Source: Clostridiales bacterium
GTDB lineage: Bacteria > Bacillota_E > Sulfobacillia > Sulfobacillales > JAIMBI01
Assembly (NCBI GenBank): GCA_027318915.1
Contig: DAHVOH010000025.1
Coordinates: forward strand, 1-41,782
Direction: 5' to 3'
Length of the DNA: 41,782 bases
Of this stretch, positions 34,688 to 41,782 are shown one piece after another. Below the pieces are notes generated by a model. It saw nothing but the letters and a program-made list of their open reading frames with translations. It had not been told where the DNA came from and searched no databases. A program made the translations under genes and the position numbers. Position 1 is the first letter of the stretch, and the number at the start of each line of letters is the position of its first letter.

Positions 34688-36520
34688 CTAGGGAGCGGGA
34701 TGCTCCTCCGTCAGGTGCATGGGCACCATACCAATCAGCACGTCGGTGCGGCGCCTGAGCGCGGTCGCCACCATCCAGCCCACCCGATTGTGCAGCAGCT
34801 CATCCACCGGCCGCGACGGCACCACTTCCGGAATCAGCACCAACACCCGCTGGTCGGTCCGATGCTCCAGCGTGGCGATGAAGCGAATGAGCGGGCGCAC
34901 CACCGAGTGGTACTGCGAGCGCAGCACCACCAAACGGACGGGAGGTCCCCACGCCTCCCACGCCGCCTGCAGAGAGTCCGGAGTGGGGTCGCTGGGCGTC
35001 TCGGGATCGAACAAAACCGCCACCGCAATGACCTCGTCGCTCAAGGACAGAGCGTGGTCCAACGCGCGGCGGGTCAAGGCGCTCAGCGCCGGCGTGATGG
35101 GCACCACCACCAACGGCCGCGCCTTGGCCACCACCGGGCCCGGCCGCCGGCCCGGCTCCAACACCTCGTCCACCTGGGCGTAGTAGCGATGGACCCGTCG
35201 AAACATCCATACCAGCAGAGGGATGGCCAGCACCACCACCCATGCGCCCTCCAAAAACTTGGTGCCCACGAAGAGGAGCGTGGCCACCCCGGTCGCCAGC
35301 GCGCCCAGCCCGTTCAGACTGATGCGGAGCTTCCAGTTGGGCGGCCGGCGATGCCACCAGTGCACCACCATGCCCGTCTGCGACAGCGTGAAGCCGGTGA
35401 ACACGCCGATGGCGAACAGCGGGATCAAAGCCTGCGTGTTCCCGTCCGACGCGATGAGCAAGACCGCGGCGGCACCGGACAGGACCCAGATGCCGGGTGA
35501 GAAGACGAGCCGGTCTCCGCGCATCGCAAACACGTGCGGCAGGAACTGATCGCGCGCCAAAATGCTGGCCAGGAGCGGCAGGCCGCCAAAAGACGTGTTG
35601 GCAGCCAGGCCGAGGACGGCCGTGATGGCCAGCGAAACCACATAGTACGCCCAGCTGCGGCCGACCGCGGCCGTCATCACCCGGCTCAGCATCGTCTGCT
35701 GGCCTCCCGGCAGCACGCCGAACCGGATCGTCAAGACCGCGAGCCCCAGCAGCATCAAGCCCAGAATGCCGCCCAGAAGCCACTCGGTTCGCTTCGCCCG
35801 CAGCATGCGCGGTTCGCGAAACAGGGGCACCCCATTGGCGATGGCCTCCACGCCGGTCAATGCCGTGCAGCCGGCGGCAAACGCCGTCAGCAGAAAGAAC
35901 AGGGGTACCGGCCGCGCCGGCGGCAGGGCAGGATGGGTGATAGGCACGGTGGGATGGATAAATCCCCAGGCCAGCAGAGCCAGCAGGCCGACGATGAACA
36001 CCATCGTGGGCAGCAGAAAGGCCCGGGCGCTGTCCCCCACACCTCTCAGGTTCATCAGGGTGATGACCGCGAGGATGAGAAGACAAAGGGGAAGCGTCCA
36101 GCGCAGCAGCACCGGAAAAGCCGAGGTGAGCGCCTCCACGCCGGCCGAAATGGAGATGGCGACGGTGAGAATGTAGTCCACCACCAAAGCGGCCGCCGCC
36201 ACCTGGCTCACCTGGGTGCCCAGGTTCTCCCGCGAAACGGCGTAGGCGCCGCCGCCGTTCGGATACGCCTCGATCACCTGGCTGTACGATAGCACCAGAA
36301 TGGCCAGCAGTCCGACGATGGCCAGGGAGATGGGCAGCAGGTAGTGCAGCGCGGCCGCTCCGGCCGTCACCAGCACCAGCGCGATGGCCTCCGGTCCGTA
36401 TGCCACAGACGAGAGCGCGTCCAGGGACAGAGCCGCCAGGCCCTCGGTGCTGCCAATCTCCTCATGGGCCGCGTCGCGGCTCCGGAGCGGACGTCCGATC
36501 AGGAACTGCCATAGACTCAT
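34688..36520 (-). CDS. KimA-like APC-superfamily permease (probable potassium importer)
   Basis: This 610-aa membrane protein matches the length and N-terminus of Bacillus KimA (YdaO): FLIGRPLRSRDAAHEEIG, then LAALSLDALSSVAYGPEAIALVLV. About twelve transmembrane helices follow, including SYSQVIEAYPNGGGAYAVSRENLG, FAAGCTALTGVEAIANGVPLFREP and NTSFGGLPLLASILARDQFLPHVFAMRGDRL. After residue about 470 a soluble C-terminal domain (LVVVPITPALSALTRRALDHALSLSDEVIAVAVLFDP) resembles a universal-stress-like regulator domain. KimA is a proton-coupled K+ importer controlled by c-di-AMP. Here no ydaO riboswitch is seen in the 137-nt leader. General amino-acid permease function is the alternative. CAGGAGA lies upstream of ATG 36520. 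Confidence 0.82.
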   Translation of the reverse strand: MSLWQFLIGRPLRSRDAAHEEIGSTEGLAALSLDALSSVAYGPEAIALVLVTAGAAALHYLLPISLAIVGLLAILVLSYSQVIEAYPNGGGAYAVSRENLGTQVSQVAAAALVVDYILTVAISISAGVEALTSAFPVLLRWTLPLCLLILAVITLMNLRGVGDSARAFLLPTMVFIVGLLALLAWGFIHPTVPITHPALPPARPVPLFFLLTAFAAGCTALTGVEAIANGVPLFREPRMLRAKRTEWLLGGILGLMLLGLAVLTIRFGVLPGGQQTMLSRVMTAAVGRSWAYYVVSLAITAVLGLAANTSFGGLPLLASILARDQFLPHVFAMRGDRLVFSPGIWVLSGAAAVLLIASDGNTQALIPLFAIGVFTGFTLSQTGMVVHWWHRRPPNWKLRISLNGLGALATGVATLLFVGTKFLEGAWVVVLAIPLLVWMFRRVHRYYAQVDEVLEPGRRPGPVVAKARPLVVVPITPALSALTRRALDHALSLSDEVIAVAVLFDPETPSDPTPDSLQAAWEAWGPPVRLVVLRSQYHSVVRPLIRFIATLEHRTDQRVLVLIPEVVPSRPVDELLHNRVGWMVATALRRRTDVLIGMVPMHLTEEHPAP

Positions 36521-36657
36521 GGGTCGATTGTATCTCCTGACGAGAGAATTGCCCCGGATTTAGGCACTGCGGGAAAGCCGCGTTTGCGGTCGGCACCGGC
36601 CTCGGGCGCCCCGCGGGCGCCGTGGTCCCCTCCCACGCACCGCGCCCCGAACCGCCC

Positions 36658-37218
36658 TCATGGGCGCCACGGATCCTGCAGCGCCAGCTGCTGCGCGAAC
36701 ACCCACTCCGCCAGCGGCCCGTCGTAGCGCCGTCGGCCGACAAAGATGACCGGAACGCCGCGGATGTCAAGCCGGGAGACGAGGCTCGGCGCCTCGTCCA
36801 CGCTGACCGCCCACGATATCAGACCCGGATGGTGGAGCGTCATGCCGTGAGCCAAGCGCACCGCTTGGGCGCAGTAAGGTCAGCTCGGCACGCCCAATAC
36901 CGCCAGCGGCGGCGGCGCCGTGAGATGGGCGATGGTGTCGCGCGCCAGCGGCGACAAGCCACCGTCGCCCCGCTCCATCATCCACAGCGCCTGCACAAAG
37001 ACGTCGGCCCCAAACCCGCGCGGCGTGCCCACGAACCAGACGCGGGGCGCGTCGGCGGGGCGGCGCGCCAACCCGTACCAAGCCACGTCGTGCGGCAACC
37101 AGTCCCACCAGGCGACGCCGTCCGGCGCCGTCAGAACCTGAATCGCCGGCACGGCGGCCGACCGGAGGTCGGGCAGCGTCTGGGTTCGAACCAGCGTGAC
37201 CGAAACCGCCACCCCCAC
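36658..37218 (-). CDS. Thioredoxin-fold disulfide oxidoreductase with in-frame TGA (candidate selenoprotein, U-P-Y-C)
   Basis: Read through one TGA, this is a 186-aa protein. Residues 1-112 end in the strand PLAVLGVPS; the codon for residue 113 is TGA (36882-36880), followed at once by PYCAQAVRLAHGM, SRLDIRGVPVIFVGRRRYDG and EWVFAQQL. That is the thioredoxin/glutaredoxin-like fold of AhpF N-terminal and PDO-type proteins, whose redox motif is CPYC; the TGA stands exactly at the first Cys, and Cys116 and the cis-Pro of GVPV are intact. VFVQALWMMERGDGGLSPLARDTIAHL in the first half is also typical of that group. Sec insertion giving UPYC is the best reading; a nonsense mutation is the alternative. 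The start is GTG 37218 with AAGGGGGG upstream. A stem-loop follows the TGA. Confidence 0.75.
36852..36882 (-). promoter_or_regulatory. Candidate bacterial SECIS element (in-frame TGA plus stem-loop)
   Basis: After the TGA and an 11-nt spacer, CCAAGCG (36868-36862) pairs with CGCTTGG (36858-36852), leaving a GTG loop, or a GGUGC loop if the top pair opens. The loop G lies about 18 nt after the TGA, within the range known for bacterial SECIS elements, whose apex needs an early G and often reads GGU. The bulged U of the E. coli fdhF element is not evident. Confidence 0.55.
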
Positions 37219-37259
37219 ACCCCCCTTTCCGTCCCCCCGCCCTCAGCGGGTGGGCCTGG

Positions 37260-37871
37260 TCACTCCACCCGCGCTCCCAACCCCTCCACCACGCGCACCG
37301 CCTGCGCCATGTCGAACCGCACGCCGGTCAAGTCCACCTGGCGAAAGTCGATGCCGTCGAGACGGGCGCCTCTCAGGTCGGCCCGACCGAGGCGAGCCTT
37401 GGCCAGGACCGCGCGGGTCAAATCGGCCCCGCGCAAATCGGCGCCCGTCAAGTCCGCCTCGCGCAGATCCGCTTCGCAGAGCCGTGCCCCATGGAAGTCG
37501 GCGCCGGCCAGTCGCGCCAGGCGCAGACCCGCGTAGGACCAATCGCCCTCGAGAATGTGGATGCCGTCCCAACGCACGTCGACAAATTCCGAACCCAACA
37601 ACTTGCACCGGTCCAGCTGCGCTTCGAAAAAGTTGACGCCGTTGAACCGGCAGTTGACGAAAGCGCTCAGCCGATGGCGCGAACCGTTGAGCCTTACCCC
37701 GAAGAATTCGCAGCCGTCAAACCGGGCATGGCTGGTCTCCCGCTCCGCGGCGTCGACGCCCCCGAAAACACACCGGATGAACTGCGCCCCCCGGATGGAG
37801 GCAGCCTCCGGCCACTCGTCAAAACGCTGTGCGGAGACCGTCGGAGCCTCGGGTGCGGAATCGGGGTTCAT
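37260..37871 (-). CDS. Pentapeptide-repeat protein
   Basis: This 203-aa protein contains runs of the A(D/N)LxX pentapeptide that form a right-handed quadrilateral beta-helix. Residues about 125-185 read GADFHGARLCEADLREADLTGADLRGADLTR and so on, a continuous stack of twelve or more repeats; residues 20-120 contain more irregular copies (CRFNGVNFFEAQLDRCKLLGSEF). There is no signal peptide. Some members mimic DNA and protect gyrase from quinolones, but most have no known role. GGGGAGGA precedes ATG 37871. It lies between the glutamine amidotransferase and the thioredoxin-fold gene, with 41 and 70 nt gaps. Confidence 0.9.
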   Translation of the reverse strand: MNPDSAPEAPTVSAQRFDEWPEAASIRGAQFIRCVFGGVDAAERETSHARFDGCEFFGVRLNGSRHRLSAFVNCRFNGVNFFEAQLDRCKLLGSEFVDVRWDGIHILEGDWSYAGLRLARLAGADFHGARLCEADLREADLTGADLRGADLTRAVLAKARLGRADLRGARLDGIDFRQVDLTGVRFDMAQAVRVVEGLGARVE

Positions 37872-37941
37872 GTCCAGTCCTCCCCGTCGGCGGCGCCGCT
37901 CTCTCTGACCGATGGACCCTACGCCACCGCGGCCCGAACCC

Positions 37942-38634
37942 CTATGGCATCTCCCACACGGTGGACGGTTCGACGCGCTCGATGCCGCACGCATCCGGAA
38001 ACACCGTCTCAAACAGATAGTGGTCATGGCTGTGCAGGCCGGTGGCCGCCACGGTCCACGCGCCGATCCGGAAATGATAGCTGGCGTTTTCGATGTTGCC
38101 GGCGTAAACCAGGAGCTGGCCCGTTCGCGCCAACGTCATAAAGTTGGCCTGGCCGCCCAACTGTTCATGCACGGCCCGCAACGCGGCCGCCGGAGCCTCC
38201 CCCCGGGCGATGGCCTCGATCCAGAGCCAAAAACCGACCTCGCTGTCCGATCGGCCCGCCAGCTGCCCGGTGTAACGCGACCGCAGGTCCCCGTGCCGCT
38301 CGAGATAGCCGTTGTGGGCAAAGGCCAATCCCGATTCGGGGTCCCAGTAGGGTTGGGTGTCCACCTGACTGATGGTGCTCATCAGACTCGGCCGGCGCAC
38401 ATGCACAAACAGGCGGTGCGTCTTGACCCGGGTCAAGACGCGGTCCGCGTCCCGGTCGACGCGGATCCCGTTGACCGATCGGTACCGATGGACGCCGTCC
38501 GGCTGCTGCCAAACCATCCCCCAGCCATACCCGGCGATGCCCCGCTCGTCCATCAATCGCGCCCAGTCCAAGATGACCGCCATATCGATGGGCGCCTCCG
38601 TCACCGGCACCGTCACCGCCACCATTTCACACAC
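37942..38634 (-). CDS. Class II glutamine amidotransferase (YafJ-like)
   Basis: This 230-aa protein is a stand-alone class II (Ntn) glutaminase domain. The start GTG-TGT puts Cys2 directly after the initiator, as needed for the N-terminal nucleophile. The family pattern follows: GWGMVWQQPDGVHRYRSV, HRLFVHVRRPSLMSTISQVDTQPYW (the usual AHVRxAS...NxQPF), FAHNGYLERHGDLR (HNGxL), SDSEVGFWLWIEAI (SDSE), NFMTLARTGQLLVYAG. The partner synthase domain is absent; the family of such short proteins (YafJ, EgtC-like) often lacks known substrates. An upstream AGGAGAGGGGAG supports GTG 38634; the longer frame is unconvincing. Confidence 0.88.
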   Translation of the reverse strand: MCEMVAVTVPVTEAPIDMAVILDWARLMDERGIAGYGWGMVWQQPDGVHRYRSVNGIRVDRDADRVLTRVKTHRLFVHVRRPSLMSTISQVDTQPYWDPESGLAFAHNGYLERHGDLRSRYTGQLAGRSDSEVGFWLWIEAIARGEAPAAALRAVHEQLGGQANFMTLARTGQLLVYAGNIENASYHFRIGAWTVAATGLHSHDHYLFETVFPDACGIERVEPSTVWEMP

Positions 38635-39322
38635 GGATGATGTGCTCCCCTCTCCTGCCGCATCCCCCAAGCATTCGCCGCCGGATGCCCGGGTCCCTGC
38701 GGCGGCCGCTGGAGCAGATGCACCCGATCGGCGGTGGACTCGTCGCACCGGCGCCATTCGTCCGCCCACCGCCCGCCCCGCCGGATGCCGAACCGGCGAG
38801 AGACTCCGAGCCGCTTCCATGGGGACGCTCGGGGTTCCTGCGGTGTCACGGCCTGCGCTGCCCACCCCGGTGAACGGACGGGGCCAGGATCCGGACGCCC
38901 TCCCGCTCCTCTCCTCGGTGAATGGCGAAGCCGGCGGACAGAGGGCGGGCGGGACGTCCTCCTGTCCGCCCTCCTCAATCGGGTGCGCAAGGAGGCGAAC
39001 GCCGACTCTGCGGCCGCCAAGCGCCGCCTGCGGGCACGACCAGCGACGGATACCGCCTCTCCCACCGACAAGATGGGGCATCCGGTCCCTCCGGCGGCTC
39101 ATCACCGGCCACGCTGTCCCGACGCTCCCCCTCGCCCGCAAAGGCGCCGTCCCACGACCACGTTCCGATGGGCGCACCGGGGCGCCCTCCGCACTCCCGG
39201 CAATCTGGGGGGCAATTCGCCGCACTGGGGTGCTGTCCAGACGGCCGGACGGCTACACTGAAAACGAAGACTGGGGGCGCCGGGCGCAACCGGGTGCAGC
39301 GCCCGCGAGGGGGCATCCTCCC
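38635..39322. other. Divergent intergenic region of about 690 nt
   Basis: No convincing gene on either strand; frames give Arg/Pro/Ala-rich translations. It should hold the promoters of the amidotransferase (minus) and the HNH gene (plus). A TACACT near 39255 is a weak -10 candidate for the latter. Confidence 0.4.
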
Positions 39323-40231
39323 GTGGTCGACCTCACGTATGAACGACGGGTTCGCCGAGCCGCCATGGAATGGCTCGATGCCCAAAATCCTACGGGCTCG
39401 CGCCTGTTCAGGCGAAGCGAGCTGAACTCGTACACGTTTGACGACATCCGTCTGCCTCTGGCAGCCAGCCAGCAGGGCATCCGCAAACCGAAATCGCTGG
39501 GTGCCGCGCTGTCGATTCTGACCACCTACACCCCGCCCGGACAGCGCCCCCCGTACAACGATGCGGTCGGGCCCGACGGATTCTGTCGGTACAAATATCG
39601 GGGCGACGACCCGTGTCATTACGAGAATCGGGCGCTTCGCACGGCGCTTTCCCACCGGCTTCCCCTGATTTGGTTTATCGCCGCCGCGCCCGGCGCCTAT
39701 GTCCCCGTCTACCCGGTCTGGATTGTGGCGGAAGAACCTGAACACCTGCAGTTCGTGTTGGCCGTCGACGAAGCGCAGCGGCTGGTGCCGGTGGGCTCCC
39801 CCATCGGCGCCGATGAACGGGTGTACCTGGAACACCTGACCCGGCAGCGCGTCCAGCAACCGCTGTTTCGGGCTCTGGTTCTCCAGGCGTATGACAGCCG
39901 GTGCGCCATCTGTCGGCTGCGCTATCCGTCGCTGCTGGACGCGGCCCAGATCCTGGCCGACGGCCATCCCCGCGGCACGACGGAGGTGGTGAACGGCCTG
40001 GCGCTCTGCAAAATTCACCACGCGGCGTTCGACGCCAACTTGCTGGGCGTGCGCCCGGATCTCGTCGTGGTCGTGCGGCCCGACGTCCGCTCCGCCAAAG
40101 ACGGGCCGATGCTGCGCCACGGCCTGCAGGAGATGGACGGCACGCGGCTCCTGGTTCCGGCGTCCCGCGCCGCCCGGCCCGATCCCGAGCGGTTGGAGGA
40201 GCGCTACGCGGCGTTCGTCCAAGCCGGGTGA
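39323..40231 (+). CDS. HNH restriction-type endonuclease
   Basis: This 302-aa protein has a C-terminal HNH nuclease domain: YDSRCAICRLRYPSLLDAAQILADGHPRG, then VVNGLALCKIHHAAFDANLLGV, giving the CxxC...NGLxLCxxHHxxFD pattern of predicted restriction enzymes (COG3440/HNH_2 type); the final His pair is near residue 232. The usual AH at the first catalytic spot reads AQ, a possible weakness. The N-terminal 180 residues (LPLAASQQGIRKPKSLGAALSILTTY, YKYRGDDP, VPVYPVWIVAEEPEHLQFVLAVDEAQ) are the recognition half known from actinobacterial homologues. No methyltransferase or dnd genes lie beside it. Start GTG 39323 after GAGGGGG; ATG 39365 is an alternative. Confidence 0.85.
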   Translation: MVDLTYERRVRRAAMEWLDAQNPTGSRLFRRSELNSYTFDDIRLPLAASQQGIRKPKSLGAALSILTTYTPPGQRPPYNDAVGPDGFCRYKYRGDDPCHYENRALRTALSHRLPLIWFIAAAPGAYVPVYPVWIVAEEPEHLQFVLAVDEAQRLVPVGSPIGADERVYLEHLTRQRVQQPLFRALVLQAYDSRCAICRLRYPSLLDAAQILADGHPRGTTEVVNGLALCKIHHAAFDANLLGVRPDLVVVVRPDVRSAKDGPMLRHGLQEMDGTRLLVPASRAARPDPERLEERYAAFVQAG

Positions 40232-40766
40232 CCGGTCTGCGGCACTTCTTCGGCGGGGAGCCGGCCCGGAACGCGGCGCCGAGCCCGGCGGGGGGCCATC
40301 GGCCACCTTGAGACGCCTCCCAGGGGGAAGGCCAGACTATCGCCCGGCCGGGCCAAACCGCCCGCCTCGGGGCGCGACGCACACGGTGATGGCGTGCGGC
40401 CGGGTGGCGGAGCCGTGATGCGACCTCTCGGCGCCGCGCGCGATCCGATGGTCACCCGTGGCCATCGCGTGTCCATTCGCATCGGTCACCCATCCGGAAG
40501 CGTCGTTCATCGGAAGCATGCACCCGCCGCAAAAATCTCCGACCCAACTCGAGGCTGCGGGACGGGTCGGGCGCACGAGGCAGTCCTTGCCGATGAGAAC
40601 CGGGGAGGGATGGGCGACGCGGGCGCGACCCCTCCGGCCCTGCGCACCGGCCCTCATCGTCGCAGGAATGCCGGCCCCCGCCGCGAATGGTGGGGTAGGA
40701 CCGTCATCGGCACGAGGCGACTGGCTGCCGTCCAAAGGCACGCACGGAAGCGAGGGGGCACGCGTG
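40232..40766. other. Intergenic region, no gene seen
   Basis: This is about 535 nt without convincing coding sequence on either strand and without clear repeats. It should contain the promoter of the downstream nuclease gene. Confidence 0.4.
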
Positions 40767-41782
40767 ATGGAAGCCGATCGGCGGGCAGAAGTGTCCGGGC
40801 CGGCCGCCTATTGGGCCCGGCGGACAGCGGGTACGGCCGATTCGGCAGCGGGCGCTCCGATGGCCGTCCCGTCCGGTCAAGACGAGGGCGCACACGCCGC
40901 CCGTCTGATGGCGGCGCTTTTGTCCACCCATGCGGGGCGGGACTTGGCGGACGTGTATCCGGTCTCGTGGACCCGGACCGCCGAGGGTTCATGCGCGACC
41001 GTGCGGTTGACGAGAACGGCCCTGCGGCCGGCGGCCGTCGACCCCCACGCGGCGCGGGCGCGCATCCAACAGGCGCTGCGGCTGGTGTACGGTATTGGTC
41101 CCCATCACGCGGCACGGTTTCACCGGGCCGGCGTATCCGGCTTGGCCGACCTCCTGCCCCACCCCGTTTTCGGACCCCGCGCCCGTTCGGTGCTCGCCGC
41201 GCTGACCGGCAGCCCCGCCGACGCGTTCGCCTGCGTCCGGGACCGGACCTCGCCCTCGCATCCTCTGCTGTGGTGGACCAGCGCCCTCTGCCCCCGGGAT
41301 ACCCTGCTCTTTGTCGACATTGAGACGTTGGGGTTCTTCGGCGTCCCCATCATCCTGGTCGGCTTGGCCGAATGGACGGAGGAAGGGCTGCTGCTGACGC
41401 AGTATGTGGCCCGTGCAGCCGAGGACGAGCCGGCGCTCTTGGCTGCGCTGGCCTCTCACCTGCAGCGCAAGCCGGTGCTGGTGACGTTCAACGGAAAGTC
41501 CTTCGACTGGCCGATGCTCCAGTCCCGGGCCGCGTACTGGGGGCTTCCGCTGCAGCATCCCGGCTGGCCTCACTACGACCTGCTCCATTTCGCGCGCCGG
41601 GCCTGGAAAGATCGCCTCGCCGACTTTCAGGCCACCACCATTGAGCGAGACGTCCTGGGCATCCAGCGCGCCCATGACCTGCCCGGATCGCATGTGCCGG
41701 AATTTTATGAGCGCTATCGACAGGACGGCAACATCGGACCGCTCACCTACATCATCGACCACAATCAGCAGGACCTGATCGG
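40767..41782 (+). CDS. YprB-type RNase H-like exonuclease, 3' end beyond the window
   Basis: The frame is open from ATG 40767 to the window end (338 codons seen) with GAGGGGG 8 nt upstream. Residues about 105-150 (LRLVYGIGPHHAARFHRAGVSGLADLL) look like a helix-hairpin-helix DNA-binding segment. The exonuclease domain begins at TLLFVDIETLGFFG (DxE motif, near residue 182), continues with VTFNGKSFDWPML near 241, HYDLLHFARRAW, ERDVLGIQRAHDLPGSHVPEFYERY and ends visibly at YIIDHNQQDLI, the third acidic motif. This is the DEDD fold of COG3359/YprB proteins, often found with the helicase YprA. Activity on DNA or RNA is not settled. C-terminus is cut. Confidence 0.88.
   Translation, partial: MEADRRAEVSGPAAYWARRTAGTADSAAGAPMAVPSGQDEGAHAARLMAALLSTHAGRDLADVYPVSWTRTAEGSCATVRLTRTALRPAAVDPHAARARIQQALRLVYGIGPHHAARFHRAGVSGLADLLPHPVFGPRARSVLAALTGSPADAFACVRDRTSPSHPLLWWTSALCPRDTLLFVDIETLGFFGVPIILVGLAEWTEEGLLLTQYVARAAEDEPALLAALASHLQRKPVLVTFNGKSFDWPMLQSRAAYWGLPLQHPGWPHYDLLHFARRAWKDRLADFQATTIERDVLGIQRAHDLPGSHVPEFYERYRQDGNIGPLTYIIDHNQQDLI

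Noticed and set aside
36521..36657. c-di-AMP riboswitch in front of the KimA-like gene
   Set aside because: The leader has a GGGAGGGGACC-like stretch, but the CCCGUCAGC...GGC core is missing.
36658..36861. Two separate small genes instead of one Sec-containing gene
   Set aside because: The downstream 67-residue piece has no ribosome site of its own and would start inside the thioredoxin fold just after the active site; the same frame runs through the TGA.
37260..37871. DNA tandem repeat or CRISPR-like array
   Set aside because: The periodicity is 15 nt and in frame, and comes from protein pentapeptide repeats; there are no spacer-repeat units.

Overview
The window is about 41.8 kb of high-GC bacterial chromosome. 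The families and signals point to a GC-rich Firmicutes-type (Bacillota-like) organism: strong AGGAGG ribosome sites with frequent GTG starts, sigma-A-like promoters, a GAAC-N4-GTTC SOS operator of the Bacillus LexA kind, a c-di-AMP (ydaO-type) riboswitch, a KimA-like permease, a PrsA-like lipoprotein and a yng-type branched-chain acyl-CoA operon. No species can be named from sequence alone. Much of the spacing between genes is GC-rich DNA without recognisable genes.

Layout. 0-6 kb: a secreted beta-helix protein, an asparaginase-type Ntn hydrolase, a 1.7 kb gene-poor gap and a trans-sulfuration PLP enzyme. 5.8-6.5 kb: a six-tRNA operon (Ala-GGC, Glu, Lys, Trp, Gly, Ala-TGC, in transcription order) with an excellent promoter. 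6.6-10.4 kb: a membrane GAF-GAF-GGDEF diguanylate cyclase, and in the opposite direction a secreted GH18 glycosidase behind a c-di-AMP riboswitch. 10.4-16.2 kb: an SOS mutagenesis cassette (ImuB-like protein, DUF6504-like protein, DnaE2) under a perfect 14-bp palindromic LexA-type operator, then an unrecognised 288-aa protein. 16.5-17.7 kb: a decayed IS200 transposase and a GNAT acetyltransferase. 17.8-23.3 kb: an acyl-CoA/leucine-type degradation operon (acyl-CoA dehydrogenase, unknown protein, biotin carrier, carboxyltransferase, HMG-CoA lyase homologue, hydratase). 23.3-29.6 kb: an EamA transporter, Tag DNA glycosylase, a PrsA-like foldase, two further GNATs and an orphan pair of Dpp/Opp-type permeases. 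29.7-34.7 kb: a sugar epimerase and SDR pair, a cyclase-family hydrolase, a small membrane protein and a lipoprotein. 34.7-38.6 kb: a KimA-like permease, a thioredoxin-fold protein with an in-frame TGA, a pentapeptide-repeat protein and a class II glutamine amidotransferase. 39.3 kb to the end: an HNH endonuclease and the start of a YprB-type RNase H-like exonuclease cut by the window edge.

The most notable observation is at 36658-37218 on the minus strand. A thioredoxin/AhpF-N-like protein reads through one in-frame TGA that sits exactly where the first cysteine of its CPYC redox motif should be, and a stem-loop with a GGU apex lies immediately downstream. This is the pattern of a selenoprotein (motif U-P-Y-C). 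Other points for a second look are the GH18 riboswitch, the LexA palindrome, the carboxylase operon that lacks a biotin carboxylase and carries a 131-bp out-of-frame gene overlap, and the HMG-CoA lyase homologue whose active-site Cys is Ser.
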